Shown piece by piece: positions 11,302 to 23,122 of a stretch of 64,000 nucleotides of DNA; the stretch's first letter is position 1; every line of letters starts with the position of its first letter. Both the position numbers and the translations under genes were made by a program. Source of the stretch: Seiridium cupressi (taxonomy: Eukaryota > Ascomycota > Sordariomycetes > Amphisphaeriales > Sporocadaceae); contig JARVKI010000068.1 in NCBI GenBank assembly GCA_036674765.1, positions 1-64,000 on the forward strand. Reading direction: 5' to 3'. The notes beneath the pieces are model-generated. The model was given only the letters and a program-made list of their open reading frames with translations. It did no database searches and was not told the origin of the DNA.

Positions 11302-12323
11302 TCAAGAAGTCTTGCCTCGTTTGGACCTTCTTACCGGAGGATCTGGCGAGTTTGTGGTGGCAGGCTCTTCTTTCCTCTTCGCCCCTCCTTTCTTCGAACT
11401 CTGGACTGCGGGTGTTGCCGTGGAAGGCTTGCCCTGGTTCTCGCCCCCGACTGCTGGCAAACCCCCGTCCTTCATCACCACATATGCCACTTTCTCTACA
11501 TCAGTCGCGCTAACGCTCAGCCGGCTGACCAATTCTTGAGCCGACTGATTCAGTTCTTGGTACTCCTTGGAATTGTACTTGATGGGGGCCTTCTCTCCAT
11601 CGCAGCAGAGCCACCAGAAGGCTTCGTCGGAAAAGAAGATGACACGATCTGGATCATGGACGGAAAGCAAAAGAGATGCTGTGGCTGGGCCGATGCCCTT
11701 CAATTTCGAGATTTCACCCAGAGCCACAAATGCATCGGGGGATTTCCAGTAGGCGTTCAAAGCTTTCTCCATGGTTTCTTTGACCATGTCCCCGTCGTTG
11801 GAGGAAACAAGCTTCATGAGTGTTGGTCGGAATTTTCCGTGGCGACTGAACGAAATCAGTGAACTTGATCAACTTCGGTCTTCTGTCTCGGGTGGAGACA
11901 TGCGATAGTGTGCCTCGATACTGAGGTCGTGACCGAGCAGCGTCAGGTTTGAAATGGATACACATCACAGATATGAGGCTTTGATTGTATCGGCAAACAC
12001 ATCACGAACGACTCACAGCTTCCAGTCCACCAACTCCTTCACATGGTCATGGTTCATGGCCTGTTCTGGACTTTCGGAACCAAATAGTTTAAGTGCCTCT
12101 CGATAGCGGAACTCATCCAGCTCTAGCAGGGTCTTCTGGCCCGCTTTGGCTGTATAGAGAGAATAAGTATCAGAGAGTGGCATATGTTGTCAGAATGCTC
12201 ACGGGCTTTGCTGCTCGAGACGGACTCGATGAGAGGCGAGTATTGATCTAATAACTCGTGGAAGGCATCGTTCGAAATATTGCGAGGCAGAAGACTTTCG
12301 AGCACCATCTTGGACACTGGCAT
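11302..12323 (-). CDS. Conserved-looking fungal protein with helix-hairpin-helix-like motif
   Basis: Three exons on the minus strand, 12323-12203, 12149-12017 and 11845-11302, give 265 residues; introns are 53 and 171 bp. A second in-frame ATG lies five codons on. The N-terminal half is helical and has the segment WKLRHGKFRPTL across the second splice site. Residues 134-144 (KGIGPATASLL) look like the hairpin of a helix-hairpin-helix DNA-binding or glycosylase-type fold. The C-terminal ~50 residues are low-complexity and basic, ending RRSKRGKTS, a likely nuclear localisation signal. Similar proteins in ascomycetes have, as far as I recall, been linked to an ADA histone acetyltransferase complex, but I cannot confirm that. 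No glycosylase catalytic Asp/Lys pattern is evident. It diverges from the zinc-protein gene with 378 bp between start codons. Confidence 0.8.
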
Positions 12324-12701
12324 TTCCTTGAACTGCTTCAGATCTCTGTTCCTCTCTTCTCCTCACCTTCTCCTTCTTGACTATGTGCAATACTTGTACC
12401 GACACACCCGTACCGAATCGCACATGCAACGAGGAGGGCTGGCAGTTATATCTCCGGCCTAGGCCAGAGGATCCGTGCACGGGACCCACCGACCTGCTGT
12501 TCCAGAACCTGGGGGGCCATTAAAATCCGGCGCAGCCCGCTAACGGGACTTCACTTTTAAGGGTCCCAATTCCCGCTGATTAGGAAAATCCTCTCTGTTT
12601 GCGCCGATAGATCTGACTCCCGCTGCCAACTATTTCACCTTCTCAATCAACGTTTCCCAGCACCCCCGAGATCCTACGGTTCGAAAAACCATACCTTCAG
12701 A
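12324..12701. promoter_or_regulatory. Divergent promoter, HhH-like protein / C2H2 protein
   Basis: These 378 bp separate two start codons that face away from each other. The half next to the plus-strand gene is C/T-rich near 12600-12700, as in fungal leaders. No clear TATA box is seen on either side. Confidence 0.45.
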
Positions 12702-13182
12702 ATGGGTAACGTGCGTTCTCCCTCTTCCCTCGCCCAGACCGGCGTCCGTGTCCCGCGGGGCGGTGGGCTCCAGCAAAGAAGCTTTTCCGACCTAACATGT
12801 GAATCTTTCCCAGGGAGCCAAGGCACAGCAGAAGCGTGAGCGCAATGCAAAGGACAGCAAGGTCGCCAAGTCGCAGCTGAAGACAGTGCGTTTCTCTCCT
12901 CTGGGCGCAACGCTGCTCTGCGAAGGATTGTCAGGCTGACCTAGACCGATTGCAGAACCAACAGGCCATGGACATTCAGTGCCAGATCTGCAAGTCGACT
13001 TTCCTCAAGACGACTCGCGCTCCCCAGTATGTGGAACCTTCCCTCTGATCCATTTGGGGCACAGAATGCTGCAAGGCGGACGAAAGCTGCTGACGCTTGC
13101 GAACACTAGGCTCACCGAGCACGCCCAAAATAAGCACAGCAAGACCATTGCCGACTGCTTCCCTACCTACGAGGCAAAATAA
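12702..13182 (+). CDS. Small C2H2 zinc-binding protein, 4F5/At2g23090-like
   Basis: Four exons, 12702-12710, 12814-12885, 12956-13026 and 13110-13182, code for 74 residues. The coding part of exon 1 is only nine bases (MGN). The N-terminal 30 residues are Lys/Arg/Gln-rich with repeated AK/RE steps, as in the 4F5 (SERF-like) family. The C-terminal half carries CQIC and HAQNKH, a C-x2-C...H-x4-H zinc site. This two-part plan matches the eukaryotic At2g23090-like family, whose function is unknown. Every splice junction keeps the frame and the family sequence. Three introns in a 225-base coding sequence is dense even for a filamentous fungus. It converges with the downstream oxygenase gene, with 213 bp between stop codons. 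Confidence 0.92.
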
Positions 13183-13395
13183 AGCAAAGGCCTGCCTGAG
13201 TGTCAAAATCGGCTACAATACAGAATTAGAAAACAACAACACCCAGGGGATGGCGAGGCACAGCGAAGGCGCACATTGGTATTTAGAATGAGAGACAACG
13301 CATTACTGGTTTGACGAGTCTACGAGCAAATGAAGTTTTCATGCAAAATTTTTTTTATCGGTTCTAGTGACACTGCATCATTCTCCTCCATTGTT

Positions 13396-14738
13396 CTAAT
13401 GTGCCTCTACCGCCGCTGGCTGTGCCTGTGTTGCCTTCGCAAGATTTCCTTCTTGCCCCTTTTCTCTTGGACTTGCTCGTAGCCTCTCCTCCTTTTCCCG
13501 CTTTTCCCGGGCCAACTGCTCATGTACGTCTCGCAGAATGTCAGGGTACCACCGCTCTCCAACATCCGGATGGCTCTTGATCCTGTTCCGCAGCGTCGCC
13601 TCGCCCAACGTTTTCGCTGTGCCTCCGCTCCGGAATGTGAACTCGACGTCATCTAACCTGCCTCCATTGCGCTCCAGCACCTCTCGTCGTTGCTGTTTCA
13701 CATCCTTGGGCAGCTCACCGACACCCACCGTCTCTAGATCCTCGAACGTGGCATCGCCCCTCACCCCTTGAAAAAAAGGTATGCTGTATCGTGCCCCATT
13801 ACCTGCCTTCGGACTCAGCACTCGGTGCGTAGTCGAGCAACAAACACCTTGGGTGAGAGCCTCAAGCCCCTGCCCGATCGCCACGACGAGCGTCCCTCTA
13901 ATGGGAGGGCAGTCGATCCACTCCCCCTTCATGTTTTGGACCTGTAGCCCCCTATGCTGGCTCGCTTGCAGCAGGTAGCTGGTCAGCATGCTATCCTTGT
14001 GCGGGCCGACGCCCTGTCCCTCCGTCCCCGGGGCGAGTCCCAGCTCCGCCAAATCCGGGTACTTGACGACCTTGAGTTTGTGCTGCTGGTCTTGGCCGTC
14101 AAAATACTTCTCAAACGCGTCACGGGGCAGTCCGACGGCTTCTGAGATGAGCGAGGTGAAGTAGATGCTGATTTGGCCCATGCGGGCCATGTACTCCGTG
14201 AACACGGGACGGAAGTCTGGGAGCACCGAGATGGAGGGCCATTGGTTCGGCGCGAGCAGGTTGTGGTGCAGTGGCGATCCGGGGGCTGGTACAGGGTGCT
14301 CGGTGCTGAGGTCGATCTGCTCCCGATGGTCGATCTCTCCTGCGGTAATCTCGGCGGAGAGTTGGGAGTAACCCAGGAATGAAGGTGCATTTTTCATTTC
14401 GATTTTCAGCCTGGGCCATGGTTTAGCAACGGGTGTCATTATGGCATAGCACAGCATGGCCTCCGCACGGAGTCGGAATTGGAAAGGGGAGGCAGAAATG
14501 GTCTCCCAGGTAGCCGGAACAAAGGATAGAAAACGCACTTCTCTTCACGTGGGATTTCGAAGAATGATCTGCCCTCCTTGATTACTTTCTCGAACAGTTC
14601 ATCCGAGATTCCCACGTTCTTAAGGTACAGGAATCCGACTTCCATCAATGCATGCCTGAGATCGCCCAGGAAGCCTGGTTTGGTGGTCGGGTCATTGGCG
14701 AGGGCTAGATCTAGTATAGGGATTTCCTTGAATGACAT
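13396..14738 (-). CDS. 2-oxoglutarate/Fe(II) dioxygenase, isopenicillin N synthase-like
   Basis: Two exons, 14738-14539 and 14410-13396, separated by a 128-bp intron, give 404 residues. The N-terminal DIOX_N-type region has the usual opening (IPILDLALAND) and GFLYLKNVGI. The catalytic jelly-roll core carries the iron ligands H204-x-D206 (GPHKDSM) and H262 (TTHRVLSP), and R274-x-S276 for 2-oxoglutarate, so all key residues are present. The C-terminal ~60 residues are charged and Lys/Glu-rich, beyond the normal fold. Fungal members of this family oxidise many small molecules, so the substrate cannot be read from sequence. No other biosynthetic gene lies beside it, so a stand-alone metabolic or detoxifying role is more likely than membership of a cluster. 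Confidence 0.92.
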
Positions 14739-15168
14739 CTTAACTGGGCTCCGGCTTGGTACATATAGTTAACGTGGATCTGATACATAATGTTAGCAGT
14801 TGAGATAGACCACTTATGGCGAGGCATTCATCACATTTTTAAGGTATGATCTGGGAAACAACAGACCGTTTGTGAACCAGACGCAAAAGCTCGAAGCAAA
14901 TCTGAAAAGAGCAAGATGACTCAATATAAATTATTGTTTTGACTTGGCGTATGAACTTGATCTATGTAGTTACGGCGCAGATACCGGTGGCGTAATCCCT
15001 AGCTCGGCTGGTGCTCCAACGACTACCCCACAATCAAGCTAGATCGCGCAAATTCACGTGCATCTGAGGTTCGGATCGCCCCTTTTTCATAGCCAGTCGC
15101 CGCTGCGAAGATGAGATATGCTCAAAGTGTCTTGGTTGCGAGATCCTCTCGTTTACCATGCAACGACA
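14739..15168. other. Intergenic, upstream of oxygenase and downstream of UTP17
   Basis: These 430 bp probably hold the oxygenase promoter and the UTP17 terminator. I see no gene and no clear motif. Confidence 0.5.
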
Positions 15169-18100
15169 TCAGGTATTCTCAATGCCATTCGGCTTTACCG
15201 AGAACAATTTAGTGACCTTGTAGAACATGTCCTCAATAGGAGGCATGGCGAAAGGCGGTGCTGCATCGAACAACTCTGTGAGTTTTTGAGGCGCCACTAC
15301 TACTGGGTAGGCTTCATCATCTTCGTCCATCGCGTCTTCGGCAACATCCTCCATTTCGTCATCACTGGCCATGTCCTGGTCCTCGTTCACGACAGCGAGC
15401 AGATTAGTGTCGTCGCTGTTCCCGGGCTCTAGTTTGTCAAGACTTATATCGGCTAGTGATTGAGCAACCGCGACAGAGTTTGCATCCGTGCTTTGAGTGA
15501 TGGAACAGATCTGAGCTGAGGAGTCGAGAACAAGAAACCCGCTTGAACTAGGCGTTGCGATCAGAGAGACCACAGGGTGCGGTAACGGTTGCACGAATTC
15601 GGGTGCTGATTGATCGGAGTTGAAGACAGCCACATCCGACTTGACTAAGCCGAGTCTGTTGACATGTGAGATGGCCACAGCAAAACTTCGGGAAGGATAG
15701 TCGACCGCGAGTTGTGACAAAGCCTGGATTTCTGGAACGCTGTTATCAGCGCTGAGCTGAATGCCGTAGATCATCACATCCTGCACGATGTCGTACACGA
15801 CGAGGTCCTGAGACAACACGATGAGCTGGGAGGAAAGAACCCGAAGGCTCTGGACCTGGCCACGTATGAGGCCGTCCAGCGAATCAACGACGGTGCCCGA
15901 CTTCACGTCTATGAGATAGACTGCAGACTCGGCACCATTCTGAAAAGCGCAAGCTATCATAGAGCCATCCTCAGAGAATGAAACAGCGCCGCTTCGCTGT
16001 CCTGCTGTTTTGACGGGGACGGCATTGGAGTCGGCAAGTGCCTTGTTCTCTTGAAGGTGAATGGTGCTCGCACAAGCCCAGCTTTCCATCTCTCTTCCCG
16101 TCCTGCTCTTCACTACAATACCGTCGCGTTGTCGTATAGCCGGCGTCCACAGCCTCAAGACACCATCCTCTCCGATAGTGGCAAATGTATGAGAAGTTGG
16201 ATCTGCTGCTAGATCAAGGACGCTTTCATCTCGGCCCGTATAATGTGGGGAATTGATGCGAGATACGAGTTCTAGACTCTGTCCTTCCGCTGCAGTCGTC
16301 CAGAACTTCAAATAGACCTCGAGCCTATCAGAAGGTTGGCTTTCTAGAATTTCAGTATCTCTCGAGGGCGGCTGCCACTGGTCGACAGTTGCTAACCACT
16401 TTCCATCATGAGAGTACGCCATGTGAGCTACCCGTGGCTCCGTGATAGGAAAGCCCTTTGATGTTGTGTTTACGTCGGTTGGATGTGTTCGGGTCATAGC
16501 CTGCTTGGAAATGCCCTGGGTGGTACTTAGGTCCAGTGTTTGGAGGAGTGGAGTAGGCGCTGCAGTTCCAGACGGAGCGCCTTGCTGTCCGTTGCCGACG
16601 CAAAGAAGCAAGCGTGTGCGATCCTTCGGGTTGATGACTGCCGGTATTTTCGAGATTATTCCTTGATCTTCGACAAACCCAACTCTCTTTATGAGGCTGT
16701 CTTTAGATGGGGGACGAGGAGTAACGAGAGATTGAATACCAGAAATGTAAGTGATTGGCTTCATCTCTGCTGTCGTCATAACCATGGTAGAATTATCGTC
16801 CAAGTGAACAACATAATTCGATCCTCGATCAGAGATGACGATATTCTCAATCGTAGCTGTCAAATGTGGTAAGATGTCAATCTTTTGGGTATCCAGCTGC
16901 CACTGGACCAGAACAGATTCGGAACCTCCAGAGATGATGTAGTTGCCTGCAGGGTCAGCAAAATAGCTTGGTCAGGGACAAGGTTCAACATACCGTCTTG
17001 TGACCATTTGACAGCATGTACAGCTTTTCGGTGCCAATGGTATTTACGAGGCTGAAGGGAAGCACCCCGAGCTCCGGCCTTCTGCAGATACCGTAGCTGG
17101 GGTAGAAGATCATTATAGTAGTAGATTGCTCCTCGGGCACACCCGACAACCACTTCAAGAACAGGATTATCCCCAATCTGCGCTTGGGACTTCCGATTCA
17201 GGTGAATGCGCTCTGCAACTCGGAAATCGAGGCACGTGATCTCGTCCGGGCAATCGAGAATAAAGAACTCGTATGCTAGTTCCTTGATGTGTGAGATAGT
17301 CGTCGATTTCAGGGACCCGAGTAGAATGTTATTCCGAGAAGATGCAGCCAAAGCCTGGCCATTACTCATGAACTTTAGATTTTCAACCATTTCGCCGCGG
17401 GACAAAACGAGCTTTTTGTTCTTCAGCGTCATATCCTGGACATAGCAGGCTACTATCTGCCAGGTATCATTCACCAGGAGAGAAACAAAAGGCACGTCCA
17501 GCTTGCGAGTCTTCATGACCATGGGCTCGACCGTGAAATCTGTGAGAAGAATGCAGTCGAGCTGGATTTGCCTGTCAAAGCCAGTACCAGCCATCCAATC
17601 GCCCTGCCATATCCGACCAGTTGAGGATGCTATCCAGATAAGATTCGGTGATGTTGGTGAGAGAGAGATTGCGACGACACGTTCGTTGACCTTGGCAGAG
17701 AGATCCAATGGTATTTTTCGGAAGAGGAGTGAGTCTGCGGCAGAATACACTTGGACTGAGTTGGTATATGCTATAATTAGATACCTGTGCACAATTGTGA
17801 GACGACTTATTCAGTAGTTGACTCGGACAGTAGTTCTTACTGGTCATCTGGGGTCAAGATTGGGTCAATATCCAGCATCCTACCTCCCATGGACTGGGAG
17901 AGCTTCCATGAGGACGCATCATGCTTCTTTCCAGGTTTCTTCGCCTTCTGGAGCTCCTGCTTGACCTGTTGCACTTTTGTCTCGACAAGCGAGGTGTCTG
18001 GTTTTGTGCCATTTTGTTCAGCTTGTTCGGCGGCTGGCGAGCTCCCTCGAAGAGACCCAATCGATTCTCTGATTTTGGACTTCTGCTTATCTCGCCTCGC

Positions 18101-18254
18101 TCGTTTACTTTTGCTATACTCGTCTGCTTCCCGTTTTCTTTTGCTTGCAGCCTTGGCCTCCTGTAAAGATGTCAGAGTTTACATGAATATGATTCAAGAT
18201 GAAGAGTTGCCTTACGTCGATTGTCGAGTTCGAAGGCATGTTGGATTGCTGCAT
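15169..18254 (-). CDS. UTP17: U3 snoRNP/t-UTP WD40 protein Utp17 (Nan1, WDR75 homologue)
   Basis: Nucleolar WD40 protein of the t-UTP subcomplex of the small-subunit processome, needed for Pol I transcription and early 18S pre-rRNA processing. Four exons on the minus strand (18254-18216, 18160-17841, 17784-16994, 16946-15169) give 975 residues; introns are 55, 56 and 47 bp. The N-terminal ~110 residues are Lys/Arg-rich and coiled, then come WD40-type repeats. The best match to WDR75/Utp17 is the strand KAVHAVKWSQDG joined by the last intron to NYIISGGSESVLVQWQL. An acidic patch (DEMEDVAEDAMDEDDEA) precedes a conserved C-terminal tail. A second in-frame ATG at 18239 gives a protein five residues shorter. 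It is somewhat longer than yeast Utp17 (896 residues). It shares a divergent promoter with RPB10. Confidence 0.92.
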
Positions 18255-18832
18255 GGTGGGAAAGAGTCACTACAAGGCACGAGCGGTGCATTCGTCAATT
18301 CTACCGACTGCTCTGCTCTTTGACTTTGGAGGATTCAGAAAAAAAGTTCCCAGGCACTAAAAGCGATAAGCCCCACAGCCCGGCCGATAAGAGATGGGCC
18401 TTAAGCTGGCAACAAAGGTCACTAGGGCCAGCCTAGCAGGTGAAGATTTTGGATCATGGGGAAAAAGAAACTAAAAGTAAAACCTCTTGCTAGTGGAGCA
18501 TTAGATTCTGCATTTCAAATTGTCGAAAATTTCTTTTGTTATTGCGAAGGAAGAGTTGACTTCGTGGTCACACGGAATAGCACCGCAATCACTAAGTGGG
18601 TGGGATGCCTTGGTGGGTTCTTTCTGAATGCGATTGAATGCTGATTGGCCCGTGTTCTTCCGGCACCTACAGGAAGGCTGCGGCGGTTCTAAAAATTTGG
18701 AGAGGCTCAACTCCAGTCACGCTCAATTCTTTGTTGCCCGTCAACACCAAGCACGGCTTTCACACCGCAGCTCGCACAAACGTTAGCAAAACAGCAACAG
18801 AGACAAGGAGCGCCCTTAGACCCAAGGTCAAT
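18255..18832. promoter_or_regulatory. Divergent promoter UTP17 / RPB10 with RRPE-like AAAAATTT
   Basis: These 578 bp separate the start codons of two ribosome-production genes. AAAAATTT at 18691-18698 matches the core of the yeast RRPE element of ribosome-biogenesis promoters, 135 bp from the RPB10 ATG. A related GAAAATTTC palindrome is at 18525-18533. No exact PAC motif was spotted by eye. Function in this organism is inference. Confidence 0.4.
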
Positions 18833-19236
18833 ATGATTATTCCAATTCGATGTTTCTCGTGCGGCAAGGTACGGGTGATCCCATACAGTGGCCTCCCCAG
18901 GGATCGAGATGCTGATGTATGGGGCAGGTGACCGGCGACCTCTGGGAACGATACCTCAAGCTTGTAGATGACGGTGCAACAGACGGGTAGGTATGCTGGC
19001 TTCAAGCGCGCAAGCATCCCACTGACCGGAGTGATAGTGAGGCGATGGACCAGCTCGGCCTCAAGCGCTATTGCTGCCGCCGCATGATCATGACACATGT
19101 TGATCTGATCGAGAAGCTACTCAAGTATGACAATCTGCTTGGCTACTGAAGCGACAGAAACTCGTTGACTGACGCAAACAACAGATATACTCCCGAGGGT
19201 CGGCACGAGAAGAAGGTCACTCTTCACCGTGGCTAG
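18833..19236 (+). CDS. RPB10: RNA polymerases I, II and III shared subunit RPABC5 (Rpb10)
   Basis: Zinc-binding subunit common to all three nuclear RNA polymerases, required for assembly of the core enzyme. Four exons, 18833-18868, 18928-18986, 19038-19124 and 19185-19236, with introns of 59, 51 and 60 bp, encode 77 residues. The start [12 protein letters not shown] is invariant in the family. The zinc ligands C7, C10, C45 and C46 (CCRRM) are all present, and the [11 protein letters not shown] helix follows. The yeast protein has 70 residues; the extra length lies in the C-terminal tail ([13 protein letters not shown]). It was found by splicing by eye, because no single exon is long enough to stand out. 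It is divergent from UTP17, which also serves Pol I output. Confidence 0.97.
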
Positions 19237-22200
19237 GAATGAAACGCAAGAGCGCTGCGCCCAGCGATTCGAAACGAACCTAGAAAATTGCATATATGGC
19301 GTTAGGGGATGCAAATAGCATAAGGCGTTTGGGATTCTGTTATGATGTCTTCCAGGAGAGGAGTCCATCAGAAAAGCACACATGAATGGTGCATTTGGTC
19401 ATCACAATAGTTCTTCACAGCACGTGCCTTGGAGCGCTGGGAAGGCATACAGCCTGGTATTCTCCACGCCAACAGCTGTCAAAGCCGTGGCCTCGACGAC
19501 GGTCGTGGAGTACAAGATCTCCAGATGTATCGAAATGGGCGGCTATTGTTAGGTGGTGGACATCGCGCTTAGGAGCCAACATAGCCGCGGCAATGCACCA
19601 TATCGCCGGCATTGAGCCTGTACCATGTGACCAGGCAAGGTGATAGATTAGAGATGTGACCATCCATCGGCCAGGTGGCTATTATTTGTTGCAAATGTTC
19701 GCAATAGTGGGCAAGCATGAGCCTACACAATATTGCAGATGCATGAAATCGCGATGTTTGAGACATAGCCCGGCTTCAGAAACCCCACAACAAAGTAGCT
19801 GACCTTGTGGTAATCATGTTCGGAGCTTGCCCAAGCGGAAATCGCCATGGGCATGCACAAGGATGCGTGAATGCTGCAATATACTTCTTCAAGTAAGGGA
19901 TGACTTCGATAAGTCGTTTGCCCATCCGAGAGGCTGGAACCGGCGCGCTTGTCGGACATTCATGCCCAACGCAGCAACTGAGGCAGGATGCACACGCGTG
20001 GCAGCAATCAGATCATTGTTGCGCGGAGTTTGGCCTACTGGCATGTAAATTCCAGGTATCTCGAGGTCTAACCTAATAACATTTCCCCACACGCCGCGTC
20101 TCAGCGTACCGTACTTTCGCAACCAACAACAGTTCTGCAGTCTGCGGTCTGTCGAGCTAGCGTAGTGCGGCGCCTATGCACATCGGAAATCACATTTTCT
20201 TCTTCTCAAAATTTGAAGGAGCCACTTCCTTGAACCATGCATTGCAAGCCTACCAGCTCTTCTGGAAGGTGTCCCTAAATGGCCACTTGCAGATTGCCAT
20301 GTGTTCTTGGGGCGGACCTGTCGTCCTAGGCGGGGAGAAGGCTGTAGGTGAACTGACGGACAACCCACCAAGAGTCTTCCAAGTCAGGGCGTCAATGGTC
20401 AACTGTATTCCCGAGACTCTTTTCTGCAGTGAGCTGATTGCCGGTCAAGGGAATTCTGGCCGTATTGAGCCCCAAAAAGCTTGGGCAGTTTCCGTCACCT
20501 GAGTGGTTGTCCGCTTAGCCAGGAGTTCCGGGCCAACCCTTCTGTCGGTGAACGCTAAAAGCGCAGCAACTACCGGCTCGAAAGCTCAGAGGCTCAAGCT
20601 CACGTCTTCAACCCCTCAAGGCCTCCCATGGTCTATGGTCAGCCAGCCAATGGCCACGGCAATGGGTTAAGTGGACCACTGCCTATACTGGAGATCGACT
20701 ATGTCCTAGTAATGCCAAGCACCCAAGTGGGCCGCGGATACTCTTTCCGATGTTGAAAGGTAAGACCTTGTGATTGTCATCACAGAGGCGATGGACTCAT
20801 CCGCAGTTTGCTGAGACTCGATCCGATCCTCGTGGTCGTTCAGTAGTTGAGGACTGGCCTGGCCGGGATGTCACACTTCGAGCCATGAATTCCGGCAACT
20901 CGCGAGTTGACACTACTTCAGGCCTTTCCTGACTTCTGCAAGGAAGCCCACGGTGTGAACGGTCATACAGAGAGAAGCTGATACGCCCAAGGTACGAGGT
21001 TGATGATGACCTGAGGCTGCTGCACTTACACATGTTCGTTCCACAACAAGAGATTGGGATTTGTCGAAAACCGACCCCCACATCCCTCCCACTTGTCACA
21101 TAAGTACCATGTAGTTCGAACTCTGGTGCCCTGTTGAGTGTGGCAAGGAAAGCAATTGTCAAATCGCTTCGCCGGCTCCCATCATCCGTACGGGCTCGAA
21201 ATCTTCGATCGCTGATCCCGCAGGTGCTCTGTTTTCTGGCTGAACGATTGCGATCATTTCTCTGCTGTCGAAAAGGCGTCGGGCCCTGCTCAACTCGGGA
21301 GGCACTCGCTAGTGTGGGTTCTATTAAAAAACGAACCAGATCGTCGGATACGTGGCTGCGCGTTAATTGGTCTATCAAGTATGGAGTTTACCCTGGCCGT
21401 TTCCCACCACAGCGTTCGGCGCTAGCCTCGAATTGACGCGAAGTTGCTTCTTCTATGGAATTGCTAGTTGCTATGGCTTGTTTCACACGTGTTGTTCTGT
21501 ATGACTCAGCTTACCTGGCGCGTTCTTCACAAGCATTGCTCGCGCAAAGACGCAAGGCTCTGAACTGCATGGAGGCACCGCAACACTTACTTGCCATACA
21601 CAATGTGGGTGGGAAGCCCGACAGTAGAGCATGGTGAGCGGGCTCGCCCGTCCCAGGCGGTCGGCCGTTGCACCGTTTCGAGGAGGACGTTACGCTGAGG
21701 GTCAAGTCCTGCCTCAATGCACCTAGGTATTCTGCCTGTGGCATTCGAGAAAACAGGCCAGGCTGTCATTGGTTGGTTCCTCACCCATTGCCATTCCCGA
21801 GCCTCTTTAGCTAGCTCACGATGTTTGTTGCCCCGGCGTGGTGGCATGCAGAGTGTAATGGGCTAATGCCTATAACCCGCCGCCCCACCCATGTTGGTGA
21901 CAGGGCTGGTACTCAAGATGGCTGGCTGTGACTCGTTGGTTGAAGCGAACCACCGCTACTAAGCGCCGAAGCCCTTGCTCGCTTCATGCACCACCCATCA
22001 AAGGGTTGTCCCATCTTCCGATAGATCACTTCCGCGACATGCTACTGGCCAGCAGCTCAGCAGTGGTGCATTGAACACCAAGCCCCACGCATTCTGCAGA
22101 CTAGGCTGGAATGCCTTCAGCAAGAGAGATACGTGCACTGCATCCTGTCGGCTGGACCGCCAAAGACGTAAAGTAAGCCAACGAAACACCGAGCACAAGA

Positions 22201-23122
22201 GAAGCGGAAATAGTCGCCTTCCTAGGACTCCAGCGAGCGCAAGGCTCTGCCATACTCTTCCTAAGCTCTGGGAAAAGAAGACCGGGACGGCAGCAGATAT
22301 ATGCGCTGGGTGGGTGACCATGCTGCATCCGTCTACCTGTCTTCACAACTCCTGGATGCTTGCTAGCGGTCAGATGTGTTTGCGTCCACATCCTTGGGAG
22401 ATTCGAGATTGAGCATCCTTGGTCGCCTTTCATGACTTCCCCCATGCCTGCCGAGCCTTGGTAGCAACCTGCACCTCCATCCCTTTCATGAGACTGTGGA
22501 GCTGCTTGGGAAGAGCAGAGCTGTCGACGTACCTGTGGAGACCATCGGCCCCTCAATCGATACCCTGAACAACAGACAGCCAACACGAGCTCCTGCCTCC
22601 TCTTAGTTACCTGACAATCAACTCGAGCTCCAGCCAATTGCGCCTTGGTGAGCATCTGCCCTATATCTGCCATCGCTCTCATATTCTCTCGAGACAGTCG
22701 GCCCGGCGCCGCGGCCCCTTGTGTGCGGCACAGACAATTCAGAGTCGCTGCCAACTTGCCGAGCTGTTGGGCGCGTGTCGCTTTAAACCACCATTCCGCC
22801 CATGCTGTGACTCTCTTCTGCGGATCCGTCTTTCCTGGAAGCTGGGCTTTGTCGGTCTCTTTCGCTCGGCCATCTGCAAGGCGCAATCCTGCTGCGCTCC
22901 GACAATCCTCGCCGGCGCACCGGTGCCCGCCACGATATACTATTAAGCGCGCTGTGTGGGGCTTTGATCATTCCCCTTGGTTAAAGAAACGCGGGTCAGC
23001 AGTCATCGGGAGGCTTTACAGATCGAATCCAACAAGGTCGGCCTGGATTCGACCTGGGGTATTCTCAATTGAGCGTAGTCATGGCACTCGAGGCTCCCTT
23101 AAGGTCGTCGAGTGGGAGTATT
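19237..23122. other. Intergenic, 3.9 kb, no supported gene
   Basis: Reading frames of 190-260 codons exist (for example minus 20797-21378 and minus 22101-22886, the latter overlapped on the plus strand by 22645-23328). They show no domain, rely on non-ATG starts or overlap each other, and have no convincing splice continuation, so I do not call them genes. The last ~150 bases are the likely promoter of the downstream gene and carry a 9-bp inverted repeat at 23023-23052. Confidence 0.5.
23023..23052. promoter_or_regulatory. 9-bp inverted repeat upstream of helical-repeat gene
   Basis: TCGAATCCA (23023-23031) and TGGATTCGA (23044-23052) are perfect inverted copies with a 12-base spacer, ending 70 bp before the ATG at 23123. 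It could be a bipartite transcription factor site or an RNA hairpin in the leader. Function is inferred from position only. Confidence 0.35.

Noticed and set aside
15169..17792. Two separate WD40-like genes
   Set aside because: A 47-bp intron (16947-16993) joins the two frames in phase and restores a continuous WD40 strand, so they are one gene, UTP17.
13396..19236. Possible secondary-metabolite cluster around the 2-oxoglutarate oxygenase
   Set aside because: Its neighbours are housekeeping genes (UTP17, RPB10, small zinc protein); no synthase, P450, transporter or pathway regulator is adjacent.
20797..21378. 193-codon minus-strand frame
   Set aside because: Ser/Arg-rich product without any motif, no promoter-like leader, no splice continuation; it looks like translated non-coding DNA.
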